Below, one piece after another: positions 1 to 12,000 of a stretch of 64,000 nucleotides of DNA (position 1 is the first letter of the stretch; the number at the start of each line of letters is the position of its first letter). The notes beneath the pieces are model-generated. The model ran no database searches. It had not been told where the DNA came from and was given only the letters and a program-made list of their open reading frames with translations. A program made the position numbers and the translations under genes. This stretch comes from Iris pallida (Eukaryota; Streptophyta; Magnoliopsida; Asparagales; Iridaceae): assembly GCA_029216955.1 (NCBI GenBank), contig JANAVB010005597.1, positions 43,331,535-43,395,534 of the forward strand, given 5' to 3'.

Positions 1-310
1 TTATTGGAAACACCCACAAAACTGCTCTTAAAAAAATGTTTCAATACTCCATCTTCTTCCATACACTGCTCACTTTCGAATCTAGGTTTTCTCCTAAAAA
101 ATCTTCAAAAACTCGTCGAAAAATTTCGGAAAGACCGGGACGAACGACAAAAGTGCTAAAACAACATCATTTTTTTGCGAATCTAAAATTTCGGAAGGCC
201 GTCTAATAGTGAAGCTGTTACTTTCAGTCTCCTCGACGATACGCTCATTTTGCGACAAATGGGACCTCGTTTCGACCTCCCAGTCAAAAGTTATGGCCCT
301 CCAAAGTTTC
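1..310. other. Unassigned sequence before the palindromic array
   Basis: I see no reading frame, RNA gene or repeat that I can name here. The base composition is mixed and it runs directly into the palindromic array. It may be the flank of the same repeat element. Confidence 0.4.
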
Positions 311-1056
311 AGCTAACCATAAAATGCAAGAGAATGGCATTCTCCGTCTTAATTTACACGGAGAATGACATTCTCCGTCTTAATTTACGCGGAGAATGGT
401 CATTCCAGTGTTAAAACGCAGGAGAATGATCATTCTCCGTGTTAGAAACACGGAGAATGCCATTCTCCGTGTTAAATGAAACGGAGAATATGTCATTCTC
501 CGTGTTAAATAAAACGGAGAATGGCATTCTCCGTCCTAATTAAGACGGAGAATGGACATTCTCCGTGCTAAATTAAACGGAGAATGACCATTCTCCGTCT
601 TAATTAGGACGGAGAATGCCATTCTCCGTGTAATTTATCACGAAGAATGTCATTCTAGTGTTAAAACGCAGGAGAATGACCATTCTCCGTGTTAGAAACA
701 CGGAAAATGCCATTCTCCGTGTTAATTAGGACGAAGAATGGCCATTCTCCGTCTTAAATAAAACGGAGAATGCCATTCTCCGTCCTAATTAAGACGGAGA
801 ATGACATTCTCGGTCCTAATTAAGACGGAAACGGAGAATGTCATTCTCCGTGTTAATTAGGACGGAGAATGGCATTCTCCGTCTTAAATAAAACGGAGAA
901 TGGCATTCTCCGTCCTAATTAAGACGGAGAATGACATTCTCGGTCCTAATTAAGACGGAAACGGAGAATGCCATTCTCCGTCCTAATTAAGACGGAGAAT
1001 GCCATTCTCCGTCCTAATTAAGACGGAGAATGGTCATTTCCAGTGTTAAAACGTGT
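311..1056. repeat. Palindromic tandem array (about twenty hairpin units)
   Basis: The array alternates two palindromes. The first is GGAGAATG, 0-4 bases, CATTCTCC. The second is the linker, of the type GTCCTAATTAAGAC or GTCTTAATTAGGAC. Units are roughly 34-38 bp and differ by point changes. Because both unit and linker are self-complementary, the stretch can pair locally as many cruciforms or globally as one long hairpin. A longer period is also visible: the block at about 709-838 recurs at about 839-968. It carries no coding frame. I cannot assign it to a named satellite or transposon family. Confidence 0.9.
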
Positions 1057-1780
1057 AATTTAGTTTTTTCAGGAATAAAGAGTTTCGTTCTTCTTTCAAA
1101 GCGATGATAATTCTTATGGAAAAGAAGAAGAAAGATCTTCTCTCCACAATTGAAGATCTGAGTTCAAATGTCTCCACGATGAAGATGATGATGATGGTGA
1201 TGATGATGACGAGCGATGATCTGAGTTCGACTGAAGAAAAACACACCGAACTACGAACGATCTTTGCGATCTCTGCTGAATATGAGAGCAATGAAATTCA
1301 GATTTCCCGTGAAGAAGAAGAAGACGAAAATCGCAATCCAGATCTGAGTTTTTTGAATTCAAATACATATAGATGACCAATTCGCGCGGAGGGGTAGTTT
1401 CGATATTATAAATTAAATAGCAGTTTCTAGCGGGTGGCATCTAAAAGAGAATCTTGGAATATTTAACGTGAAAATACTTAATTCTGGGTATTTCATAAAA
1501 CTTATCCAGCGGGTGGGCATTTCATAAAAGCCCACCCCGAAATTGGGTTTCTCAGCAATTTCCAGAATTAAATATATAGAAACTTTGTCCCGTCCACCAC
1601 TCCTCCGACAACTTTTCCAGCAATAACTTCCCATTGTAATTTTTTTTTTTTTTGAGGCTAAAAAAAAAGAAGAAGAAGGAACTTGAAAAAATAGAAGAGA
1701 GAGAAAGAGAGAGAGAGGGATTGTTGATGGTAGCTGCTGCCTTAAGCTGGGGGGGCCCACACGCTATGGAGTATATGTAT
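1057..1780. other. Low-complexity intergenic sequence
   Basis: It contains GAT-rich trinucleotide runs near 1180-1215, three copies of AGATCTGAGTT-like sequence, and poly-T, GAA and GA tracts near 1640-1720. The short open frames on both strands are products of the low complexity and look like no known protein. Confidence 0.5.
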
Positions 1781-1784
1781 GAGC

Positions 1785-1996
1785 AATGCTATGCCTACAA
1801 CCAAATTCTTACAACCCCTTTACTTTCGCCACGTGTCGGGTTTCGATTGGAGGAGAGGAGTAAGTGGTGGGGTCGGGTGGAGCCCATGTAGCAGGGGGGG
1901 TGTGAGGGGTGGTGGGATCCGATGGGACCCATGTGTAAGGAGTTGGTGAGTGAGGTTGTAAAAAAGTTGTAAGAATTTGGTAGTAAACTTAGCATT
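1785..1996. mobile_element. MITE, family A copy 1
   Basis: Imperfect terminal inverted repeats of about 30 bp bound the element: the left end begins AATGCTATGCCTACAACC and the right end is a diverged complement of it. The body is GT-rich without a frame. A second copy of nearly equal length lies at 54648-54861. The target duplication was not resolved. Confidence 0.7.
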
Positions 1997-2123
1997 ATTG
2001 TATATGTATATGCTAGCCCCACACACATTCTATTTTGTTTTTTGTTTTTTCAATTTTTCTTTAACTTGGGGCCCAACACCCAATGCATACCCATGCGTCC
2101 ATGCTGGATGCTCCTTACGTGTG

Positions 2124-2154
<31 letters not shown>

Positions 2155-2780
2155 CTTTCGTTTCCACTGGGGCTCCGCCCCCGGTGCAATACATATAGGT
2201 CCGTCCCTGGTTGACGATTTCTCCTTAGTCTTTTTGTCAAAAAGTTACAATAAATTTGTCTCCACAAATAAATCAAATGCGAAAGATGTTAGATTTTCAA
2301 TTGTGTTTAGATTGGTACTGAGTACGAAAACTCAATCCAAAATACAATTGTGCGTGAAGAGGGGATAGGAAGAAGAGAGTATAAATTCTTGGAAATTCGA
2401 GAAATGGGTCTAAGTTTATATAGAGTTTTTCTTTGGCTAATTTGTGTCATGGTTTTGGACAAGGAAACATATCCATAATATCCATTGCTAATCTAGTTCG
2501 ATGAATGAACAATTGTTCAATGCATGATTGGAAATGGAATCATAAACTTCGCAAAAACTTTGGAGGAATTAATCATACAAAAATGGATGAATATCAAATC
2601 CATCAATACATGCACGTGCTGTGAACTATCCAAATCCTTTGGGAAATTAACCACAACAATTAAGGGAAGAAAAAAAAATTAGATGCATGAACCACACCAT
2701 AAAAAGAATTATAATATGTATGGTTGCATACTTGCCATGGACCAAATCCATGTTTGAATCCAAATTGAATATTGGAGGTG

Positions 2781-2786
<6 letters not shown>
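1997..2786. other. Intergenic sequence, no gene seen
   Basis: It contains a poly-T run near 2127-2150 and otherwise AT-rich sequence. No exon structure, RNA gene or named repeat could be supported. Confidence 0.4.
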
Positions 2787-2816
<30 letters not shown>

Positions 2817-3189
2817 ACACCGTTAGATCTTATTTAAATTATTTAATCTTAACCGTTGTTTTGAACCATTTAAATCAACGGTTAAGTTTAGATAACTTAA
2901 ACAATCTGACAGTTGTTATTTCGGAGAAAGAGGGAATGCATTAAGGAGGGGATGCAGATCCCTTCCTCTATATATGAGAAGCTATATATGAGAACTGATC
3001 CATATCCCCCTCTTAATGCTTCCCCCACAAACACAATCGTCTTCTCATATCTTGTTTAAGTCATCTAATCTTAACCGTTGATTTGAATTGTCCATTCAAA
3101 TCAATGGTTAAAATTATATGACTTAAACATGATTCGATGGTTGTTATTTCGAGAAAAAAAAAGTGGAGGAATGTATCAAGGAGGGGATG

Positions 3190-3190
<1 letters not shown>
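2787..3190. repeat. (GA)n followed by two partial copies of a hairpin repeat
   Basis: After a (GA)n tract come two head-to-tail partial copies of a repeat with an internal inverted pair built on AATCTTAACCGTTGAT. The copies lie at roughly 2813-2960 and 2990-3190. Both share GGAGGGGATGC near their ends. The core resembles the complete element at 24516-24714, so these are probably diverged members of one family. Confidence 0.55.

Positions 3191-3244
<54 letters not shown>
3191..3244. repeat. (CT)n(TA)n microsatellite
   Basis: A compound dinucleotide tract: a CT run of about 30 bases followed by a TA run of about 24 bases. Confidence 0.95.
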
Positions 3245-3810
<566 letters not shown>

Positions 3811-6800
3811 ATGGCAACTGAGGTGCAAGTCAAGCCCACTTCTGCGCAGGTAACCTTCGAGATAGAGGCAGCCGAGGGCCACGGAGGCGCCCCGGGCAAA
3901 GGACGAGTGGAGAGGACAGGTAATATAACCATCTCTACTGTCAATGCTGAGGTTTTAAGTGGTAGTTAAAAGAAAGAAATATCCAAGTAGACTCCTAATA
4001 TAAAACAATGAAAGACTTGCTAGCATGTAGATGCCAAACACATATTTTATATTATTAAAATTTACGTAAAATATTATTTTTAGAATATTTTTTTGATATT
4101 AGTACACAATGGTACACTCTAAACAAATATTTCAAATTAACCAACTCTCTTTTTTTCCATCTTTTTTTCTCTTTATTTTTTTCGTAGGCTTAATTGCAAC
4201 TTGATACCCTCAAATATCACCGTTTTTCAACTTGATTCCCGAATTTTTTTTACAATTTGATACCCTAATTTTTTTTTTTCCGAAAATATCATTCCTCTAT
4301 CTCTCTTCCCCACCCCTCACCCATCAGCTGCCCTCTCCCCCCTCCTCCCGCCATCCTCCGGACTGCCCCTCCTCCCGCCGTCCCCCTGGGCTGCTCCCAC
4401 CCGCACGTCTCCCCCCTCCCACGCCCCCTCTTCTTGCCGCCCCCCTCGACCGTCCCACCCGTGCCCCCTCCTCTCGCAGCCCCCCTCCTTCCACCGCCTG
4501 CTCTTACACGCACCGTCAGAGAAGGAGGGAAGGGGGGGGGGGGGGGGGGGGGGATATCGATCGCGAGAGAGAGAGGGGGGCATCGCCGGAGAAGGAGGGG
4601 ATGCATCGTCGAAGAGGGACGGGGAGAGAGAGAGAGGGGGGCAGGGGTAGTTTCGAATTTTTTTTTATTTTAGGGTATGCATTTAAAAATATTCAATAGT
4701 TGATTGTATCAAGTTGTTGAGTAAAAAAGTTTAGGGTATTAAGTTGAAAAACTGAAATAGTTGAGAGTATCAAGTTGTAATAAAGCCTTTTCCTTATTGG
4801 TAGAAAAAATTTCCCCTCTTTTTTCTCTTTATTTTTTTTTCCATGTTTGTTAAAAATATATTAAAATTGGTGGACCTATGAATTAATATAGTGGAGCTAG
4901 GACACATTCCAAATCTGGAGTGTCTTTTAGCTTTCTAGCAATTTTTAAATATGTACAAGTGTCCACTGCAGCCTTCAAGTACTATAAAATTTGACTAAAG
5001 TAAAAAATATAGCATTGAAATCTCTCCCGCTGTGGAGGCTCTAAACTCTCCAAACAACATAAAGATGATCCAAATAATAAATCTCACAAGGTTTGAAATC
5101 TTAATACTATATCTTCATTTGGTATTGTTCTTTTACTTCTCAACAAGCAAAAGCAGAACCAACTTATTAAAGCGACCTCACCTTTACTTGTACGAGTTGT
5201 CCGGAAAATTAATTAAAGATAAACATAAAATGTTGTTTGTGTTGGACTTATTTATTAACAATATAATTACATTTGATATTGCATGGATATTTTCATTGCT
5301 CATAAGTCGCAAGTGATTATTGAATTTTTTTTTTTTTTTTTGAAATTCCATGCACACACACAATTGGGGGACTCGAACCTTACCGGTCATTCCGGATGTT
5401 CGCTCTAATACTACTAGGCTAGAGAGCTCGGCCGCAAGTGATTATTGATTATGACTCTTCAAGGCTATATTGCCATTCAAATGAATTTAACAATTGTAAT
5501 TTTGTCATTGTTAAGTAGCTGACTATTCAAAGAATTGAATTGGCCATTACTAAATGGTCGCGTGTTGCGTATATGAAAAACTAAATGTACATTCCATATA
5601 ATATTCATAAGGGAAAAAAGAAAGTTTTTGATCTTACCATAGTTTCTGCTCTATTCTATTCCTACAAAACTTTCTATTCCAAACACATACTTAAAACTAT
5701 TTGTATGAGCTTCCGACAACTATAGGCGGTACAAAGAGTATGTCCTTGGTTCGCGGAATCAGGAGCTTGAGCGAGAGAAAAGCAATTTATTTTTTTTGTA
5801 TTTGGATGTCACATAAAGAGCATGAAAGAAGAATAGTTTCCAAAGAATAAAAAAATAGAGAAAAAAATTCTATCCACCCACCCGAATTATTATTATTTTC
5901 TCCTAATTTTTTGGATATATTCTAACTCATATTTCTGAGCTTTTCAAACACCAGAAAATAAAATTGATAAAAATTGTCATTTTCTATGCCCATGGAAAGA
6001 GGAAAGCATTAATTTCCTTTCCTTTCATTTTCGCGAACCAAACAAGAAAATGCCCAGGAGGATGGCCCTCTACATGTCTCTATACTAAGATACATACCAC
6101 ACGTAACGTTTCAGACGCGGAATAGGGATTCGGCACCGGTTTTGATGTGTCCTAGTCTATTTTGGAGTATCGGTGGCATGTCCGATACATGTCTGACACG
6201 GTATGTTCGCATGCTTGCTAGATTTGTTCTGATACGGTACTTGGAACTGCAGGTACACTGGTGACTGCGAGTGCTCACATCATAACTGCTGTGATTGGAT
6301 CTGGAGTGCTCTCTCTGGCCTGGGCCATGGCTCAGCTGGGCTGGGTGGTTGGCCCCATAGCACTCGTGGCCTTCTCGCTCATCACCTGGTTCTGTTCTCT
6401 CCTCCTCGCAGACTGCCACAGGCCTCCTGATCCTGCCAAGGGAAAGAAGAGCGCCACCTACATGGATGTTGTCAAAGACAATCTTGGTAACAAAATCACT
6501 GCTCTAGCAAATAAACACTTTGTCAACGCACCAACACTTTTAGAATTAGGAACTGACACTGATCAGTGTGATCCTCAGGGGGTTGGAAATTCAAACTCTG
6601 TGGACTGGCTCAGTATGGGAACCTCGTCGGCGTGAGCATAGGCTACGCAATCACCACAGGCATTAGCATGGCGTAAGTAACTAAGACCTCGTTTGGTACA
6701 CTGTAATGTAATCGTAATCGCAATGTAATCAAATAAAAAAAAAAAAATCATTTGATTACATTGCGATTAGAGGTCTAACTAGTACTATTTGGGAGAGCAG

Positions 6801-8959
6801 TTTGTTCATCTCGTGCTAACGTAATCTCCTTCCTCGTGATCGATTAGCGCGATCAAGAGGTCGAATTGTTTCCATAAGAACGGACACGACGCGGAATGCC
6901 AGGAGTCCTACTACACCTACATGGTCATCTTCGCCTGCATACAGGTAGTGCTGTCGCAGCTGCCCAACTTCCACGAGCTCTGGTGGCTCTCTATCGTCGC
7001 GGCCGTCATGTCCTTCGCGTACTCCTTCATCGGCCTCGGCCTCTCCATCGCCAAGATTGCGGGTGAACTCTTGAAAAACTTTTTTTTTTTTTTTTGGGAT
7101 CTTAACTTAGTCATTCTGGCAAAACCTTTGTCTATGTCTACATGAGTTATTTGCGCTTTTGCAGAAGGGGGTCATGTAAGGACCACCCTGACTGGGGTCA
7201 CAGTTGGGGTAGATGTCTCTGGCAGTCAGAAGGTTTGGAGGGCATTCCAGGCTCTCGGAAACATAGCATTTGCATATTCGTACTCTATTGTTCTCGTAGA
7301 GATACAGGTACGCCAAGATTAATTATCATATACGTATATAGCCCTCAACCCTCGGTATTAAGTATGGAGTTTCGTATTTTTCTTTGTCTGAGAGCTAGAT
7401 TCGCACAACGGTACTATATATGATCCACGATATATGCACAGATATTAAAATAGTAGAGCCAACTAAAGATACTACTTTCTTGTAATAATGCGGAAAAAAG
7501 GAAGTTACATGTAGAATTTACTCAGTTTTGCTATGTATGGAACAAAGTTTACTGGTTACTTTTGCTATTTTGCCATTTCAAAGAAATTATATACAAACTA
7601 AAGTTACTAAATTAAGCATTACTTGGAAATAATGCACGCATATCTCAATTCAAATGTTGCAACCAGTGTTTTAAAACTGAACCGGACGGCCAGTTTTTCC
7701 TTCTAAAAATCAGGTCTACCTGGTCGACCCGGCCAGTCAAACCATCGAACCACTAAACCGTCTAACCAAGTTAGATTTTGAACCGGTTTGACCATGACTT
7801 TTGAATTTTGCTTGGAGTACATGCAATTAAAGTTAATATGTTTGCTTCTTGACTAATTCTACTATGGTAAATATGCAGAACTTCAACCTGGGTTAACCTA
7901 CTAGTTGGACCGGTTTAATCCAACCCAGTGTCTTGACCGGATCGATTTTCGGTCCGGTTTTTAAAACATTGGTTGCAACTTTGCTATCTAACAGACACTG
8001 TTAAAACAGTTTTGATTAGAGATGTTTCCTCTTTCATAAGAAAAATTATGATATAAATTTAACGTCGCAGCATAGGGAACTTACATGTACAGAGGACTGA
8101 CGAGCAACAATATGTTGCAGGACACTCTGAAGCCAGACCCTCCAGCGAACGAGGTGATGAAGAAGGCCTCGTCCGTAGGGGTGTCCACGACCACCGTCTT
8201 CTACATGCTATGTGGTGTCCTGGGCTACGCAGCGTTCGGCAACGACGCACCCGGCAACTTCCTCACCGGGTTTGGTTTCTACGACCCGTTCTGGCTCATC
8301 GACATCGCCAACATCTGCATCGTCGTCCATCTAATCGGTGCATACCAAGTGAGCATTTGGCACTAACAAACACGGCCTCGTTTGGTACACTGTAATGTAA
8401 TCAAATGGACAAAAAAATATTATTTGATTCTATTACGATTACGATTACATTATAGTGAACCAAACGGGATCATAGTTCCAAATTTCTAGTACGCTCTAGA
8501 GAAACATGCACTTACTGTAGCTAGTACATTCTGCAGGTGTTTGTCCAGCCCCTTTTCCAGTTCATTGAGAATCATATCCATAGACAATGGCCCGGCAAGG
8601 CCTTCTTAACCGCGGAGCACGACATCACCGTCCCCTTGCTGGGCAAGTTCTCCCTCAACCTCTTCCACCTCGCTTGGAGGACGGCGTACATCGCGGTGAC
8701 CACCGTGGTCGCGATGATCCTCCCCTTCTTCAACGACTTCTTGGGCCTGATAGGAGCCTTCGCCTTCTGGCCTCTGACGGTGTACTTTCCGATCGAGATG
8801 TACATCGTGCAGGCCAAGATTCGCAAGTTCTCGGGGACGTGGTTGCTGCTGCAGGCACTGAGCATGCTCTGCCTGATGGTTTCTATAGCTGCTTTCTGCG
8901 GATCAGTTCAGGGCCTTGTGCATTCGGTTGGGGGTTACAAGCCTTTCAAGGGAGCTTAA
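3811..8959 (+). CDS. AAP: Amino acid permease (AAP family), 7 exons
   Basis: A plasma-membrane proton/amino acid symporter of the plant AAP branch of the Aa_trans family. The exons I read are 3811-3919, 6253-6486, 6579-6672, 6848-7062, 7165-7307, 8121-8348 and 8537-8959. All junctions are GT-AG and in phase, giving 1446 nt and 481 residues, the usual AAP length. The ATG in CCACCATGG context opens a short hydrophilic N-terminus that runs into RTGTLVTASAHIITAVIGSG. Other family landmarks are YMDVVKDNLGG, KLCGLAQYGNL, IKRSNCFHKNG, FQALGNIAFAYSYS, MLCGVLGYAAFG, GFGFYDPFWL, GAYQVFVQPLFQF and LLPFFNDFLGLIGA. About eleven hydrophobic segments are expected. No stop or frameshift interrupts it, so it looks functional. 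A 17-base G run follows the stop codon. Introns 1, 3, 5 and 6 carry SINE or MITE insertions. The exact AAP number cannot be assigned. Confidence 0.95.
4187..4789. mobile_element. Long-TIR MITE in permease intron 1
   Basis: The left end, from AGGCTTAATTGCAACTTGAT, is matched in complement by the right end ATCAAGTTGTAATAAAGCCT, and the similarity continues inward for about 60 bp. The interior is CT-rich on one side and G-rich on the other, with a G run at 4532-4553, so it may itself fold back. No coding frame belongs to it. The target duplication was not clear. Confidence 0.65.
5324..5432 (-). mobile_element. tRNA-derived SINE with 16 bp target duplication
   Basis: A short SINE lies in minus orientation inside permease intron 1. 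The A box TAGCCTAGTAG (complement of 5411-5421) and B box GGTTCGAGTCC (complement of 5369-5379) are spaced as in tRNA genes. A poly(A) tail appears as the poly-T run at 5325-5341. It is bounded by the perfect direct repeat CGCAAGTGATTATTGA at 5308-5323 and 5433-5448, the hallmark of LINE-driven insertion. Confidence 0.85.
5743..6047. mobile_element. Diverged Tourist-like MITE in permease intron 1
   Basis: The ends read CTTGGTTCGCGGAATC and, in complement, CTTGTTTGGTTCGCGAAAA. They match the terminal sequence of the better preserved MITE at 52516-52822. Length is about 305 bp, the same as that copy. The outermost bases have decayed, so no target duplication can be read. Confidence 0.65.
6687..6773. 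mobile_element. Short MITE in permease intron 3 (family B)
   Basis: It begins CCTCGTTTGGTACACTGTAA and has an inverted pair of GTAATCGCAATGTAATCAAAT around an A-rich centre. It closely resembles the element in intron 6 at 8374-8473. The right end appears truncated. Confidence 0.7.
7664..7971. mobile_element. hAT-type MITE in permease intron 5
   Basis: A 308 bp element starting CAGTGTTTTAAAACTGAACC and ending with the complement (GGTTTTTAAAACATTG). It is flanked by a perfect 8 bp direct repeat GTTGCAAC (7656-7663 and 7972-7979). An 8 bp duplication plus CAGTG-type ends is the hAT signature. No transposase is encoded. Confidence 0.85.
8374..8473. mobile_element. Short MITE in permease intron 6 (family B)
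   Basis: About 100 bp. The left end CCTCGTTTGGTACACTGTAA and the right end TTATAGTGAACCAAACGGGA are inverted copies. It is the more complete relative of the copy in intron 3. A partial third copy of its GTAATCGTAATGTAATCAAA core lies near 9591-9621. Confidence 0.75.
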
Positions 8960-9075
8960 TATTGGGTGTTGGGGGGGGGGGGGGGGGTCTTACTAGTATG
9001 TTTTCTCGCACTGAATGGAACATAGACCATGTGAAAACGTACAAGAATTGAAATGTTGTTAAAAGCATAGAAGAA

Positions 9076-9081
9076 AATAAA
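9076..9081 (+). terminator. Candidate poly(A) signal of the permease
   Basis: AATAAA occurs about 120 bases after the stop codon, a plausible distance for a plant 3' UTR. Plant signals are loose, so this is only a candidate. Confidence 0.35.
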
Positions 9082-12000
9082 GGTCTTCTTTCAACAAAAG
9101 GTGTATGTGAATGGCAGTATATACATCCCAAGCACGGCCAAGGAATCCTTGTGCTAGGGATTAGGGCCATTAGGTCATTCCAACATGGAAAGAAACCGAA
9201 AACAAAATAAAATAAGACTCGTAGACTAAAAATAGAAAACCTTAAAAACAAAGTCAAAGAGAGACACTTGGACAAATTCTTGGGGAAGTGACCAACAATA
9301 TTTTGACCAACAATCTAAACCCCCCTGTCAGTCTTGTGAACCAAGAACAAGCAGGAGACCTAAGCTCAGAACAAATCAAGTCCAAGAAAACATGGATAAT
9401 TAAATAGCGAGATCATCTCACATCAATCATCTACAAACTTGCTAACAAACTTCTATAGCATAACACTTATATTTCTTACTTTGATCAGCTGTTAAACTTT
9501 ACATTCATGCCATAGCTTTTATTGAATGCATCACCAACAAAAGGGTTCCTTGCCCAAATAAATGAACTCGAAAATTTCTAGTACTGTAATGTAATCATAA
9601 TGTAATCGTAATGTAATCAAATCGGATACCCATAAATCCAACAAAGGGCTACTTGCCTTCCAACTTCATGTCACGTTAACGTATATCCATTTTCGGGCTT
9701 CGAAATTTTGACATATCCCATTTCGAGAATTAATTACAAGTGCCTTGGCCAATCCTGCGAAAAGTCACCTAACTGATGATGGTGATACCTGGAGATTAAG
9801 CTATAGACCACTTCTCACAACATCCGAATAAACCAAAGTATTTCGTCTTCTATTTCAACTGAAACAGAAGATGCTTAGCTTCTGCCTTAGGACAACAAGA
9901 TGTATAGAAAAACCTGAGCAAAGCCTTTTTGTATTAAGATCACACAGCTCAGACTTGCCTTGTTTAACTTCAGGTCTTTGATACTGTAACTAGGTTAACA
10001 CCACACAGCCATAAATAAATGAAGCATGTAACTAAGGCCCAAAGACGCTTCACAGAAGATTTGACGGAATAAGACCATCTGTGACCAACAGATACTCGTG
10101 GAATAAATAAAACATTCAGAAATCATGCAAAATACCGAGTTCTTGAAAGATGCACATATATATGCCTTGAATCGATAGTGTAAGAACTTCACAGGAAGTC
10201 CACACCACAATCAATCTGTCTGCAATAATAGTAAAAATGTTTCAGTCTATATAAGTTTCTACCACAAAGCTCATTATTTCATCATCAATTCCAAAGCTGG
10301 ATTGTATGATCACATCTTTCTACAGGTTTTTGAGTCTAAAATAGTGGTCCTGCCTGAAAGCATGGAGAAGCATAATACTCTTACAAGGAAGATATGTCTT
10401 CACTTATATTATCAAGGGAAATTAAATGGAAAATAGTAAGAACAGAAAGAGTTTCTCATGAGACTCCAGCAAGATTTAGAGAGAGCAAGATTCAGCAAGT
10501 CAGATCCAATGGGGCTCTAGTACGATCAGAATAGTTCTTCCCTTTCTACCCTCTTGCCAGTAATGTGAAGAGAGAAGGGAAACAACTTAAAGGTCACTAG
10601 AAACCAATGTAGAGAAACAAATTCCTCAATGGCTTTCTTATTTTACCTCACTTTTCTTCAAAACCAACACAGGCATCCTGGGTAAAATATATATTTTCTA
10701 TCAAAGAAAATGGACATGTTTATACTCAGACCTGCTCCTATTTTAGCAAATGCTACAAGTCCCTAGTAATATAGTAAACACTTACAGAATAATCAAGTTC
10801 CACAAGAACAATACTTGTGATCAAAGTCCTGAAAAATAATCATCAAATAGGTCCGCGGACTTCAGTAAGAATGGGATCCTTAGATGGAGCTGGTGTTCAG
10901 CTGTCACGTTAGACCAAGCATTCAATAATCAGCAAAATAGATACACCAAACGTTCAATAATCAGCAAAATAAATACTGAATTTTTTTTTTTCCAGGAACA
11001 TTGAGTCATGTGATAAGTCCGACATTTCGAGCACATTTGATCTTTCCAATAAAGGGCATTAAGATCAAGGCTCAAAAACTCAGATTCATAGCCATACCAA
11101 TTTCAGGTTTTTTGTGTGATTGTGGGTGGTTCGCATAAAGAAGCCTATAACCTAACCTATTGTCTGAAGCAAAGTTGTAATTATGATGTATCATCGTGCA
11201 TTACCTATGCATCCTGAACATTTTAATTGTTTTGTAGCCATTCTGTATCAATGCAGCATGCACACAGTATGACAGTCCAATACTGTAAATAGCAAAATTG
11301 ATCAACATATTAACTTCAACATTCTAAATTGAACTATACTATGACAGACATCAGAATAGATTAGTAAAACAACTGGTTACAACAAAACAATGAACAAAGC
11401 ATTCATCCTAAAATCTTTGGCAAGGGCTGCAAGGGTCTTTCTTTAGTAATGTATAAATTGTTTATTTGTTTAAGTGTGATCACTGATTAGGGTAATTACC
11501 TTCTTGCACACGGAAACATGATACTGACTGCAGGATTTCTATTAAAGTTGAAATGACACTGGCAAATTTATTTAGTCATTAAATTTGACCCTTCCCAGAT
11601 GCATTCCCTGTGTCATTGTCGTGCTGCCAAAAGTTCCTGGAAAGGACTAGGAAAATGATTCCGTCAGATGAAATTCATCCTATATATTGAACAGAAAATG
11701 CAGACCTCCCGTGCAACTATGAAAAGATAACATAATGAAAAATGAAGAGTCAAACATAGTGTCACGAGAAATAAGTTCCAAATAAACATGTCGCAAACTC
11801 TCACCATCTTAAGCCGTGGTGCTCCACACGTTGCGTGTGGTGCATGCTTGTTAGAATTCCCTCCATTATGAGTAGTCAAAGTTAACATGCAAGCTACGTT
11901 GCACAGACACGAATACGACACAACAAGGACAGGCGACACGGGCACCACCTATGTGTAACATGGAACGTCAGTTGCCAAGTAGAGACCCCTGCCTTTTTAG

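Noticed and set aside
311..1056. CRISPR array
   Set aside because: Repeats and spacers are both palindromic and related to each other, there is no unique spacer, and the DNA is plant nuclear.
1104..1376. 90-codon frame rich in Met, Glu and Ser
   Set aside because: It is produced by GAT and GAA repeats, has counterparts on the opposite strand, and matches no family.
4232..4699. 155-codon Pro/Ser-rich frame
   Set aside because: It is a translation of a CT-rich and G-run foldback inside permease intron 1; frames of similar length exist on the other strand.
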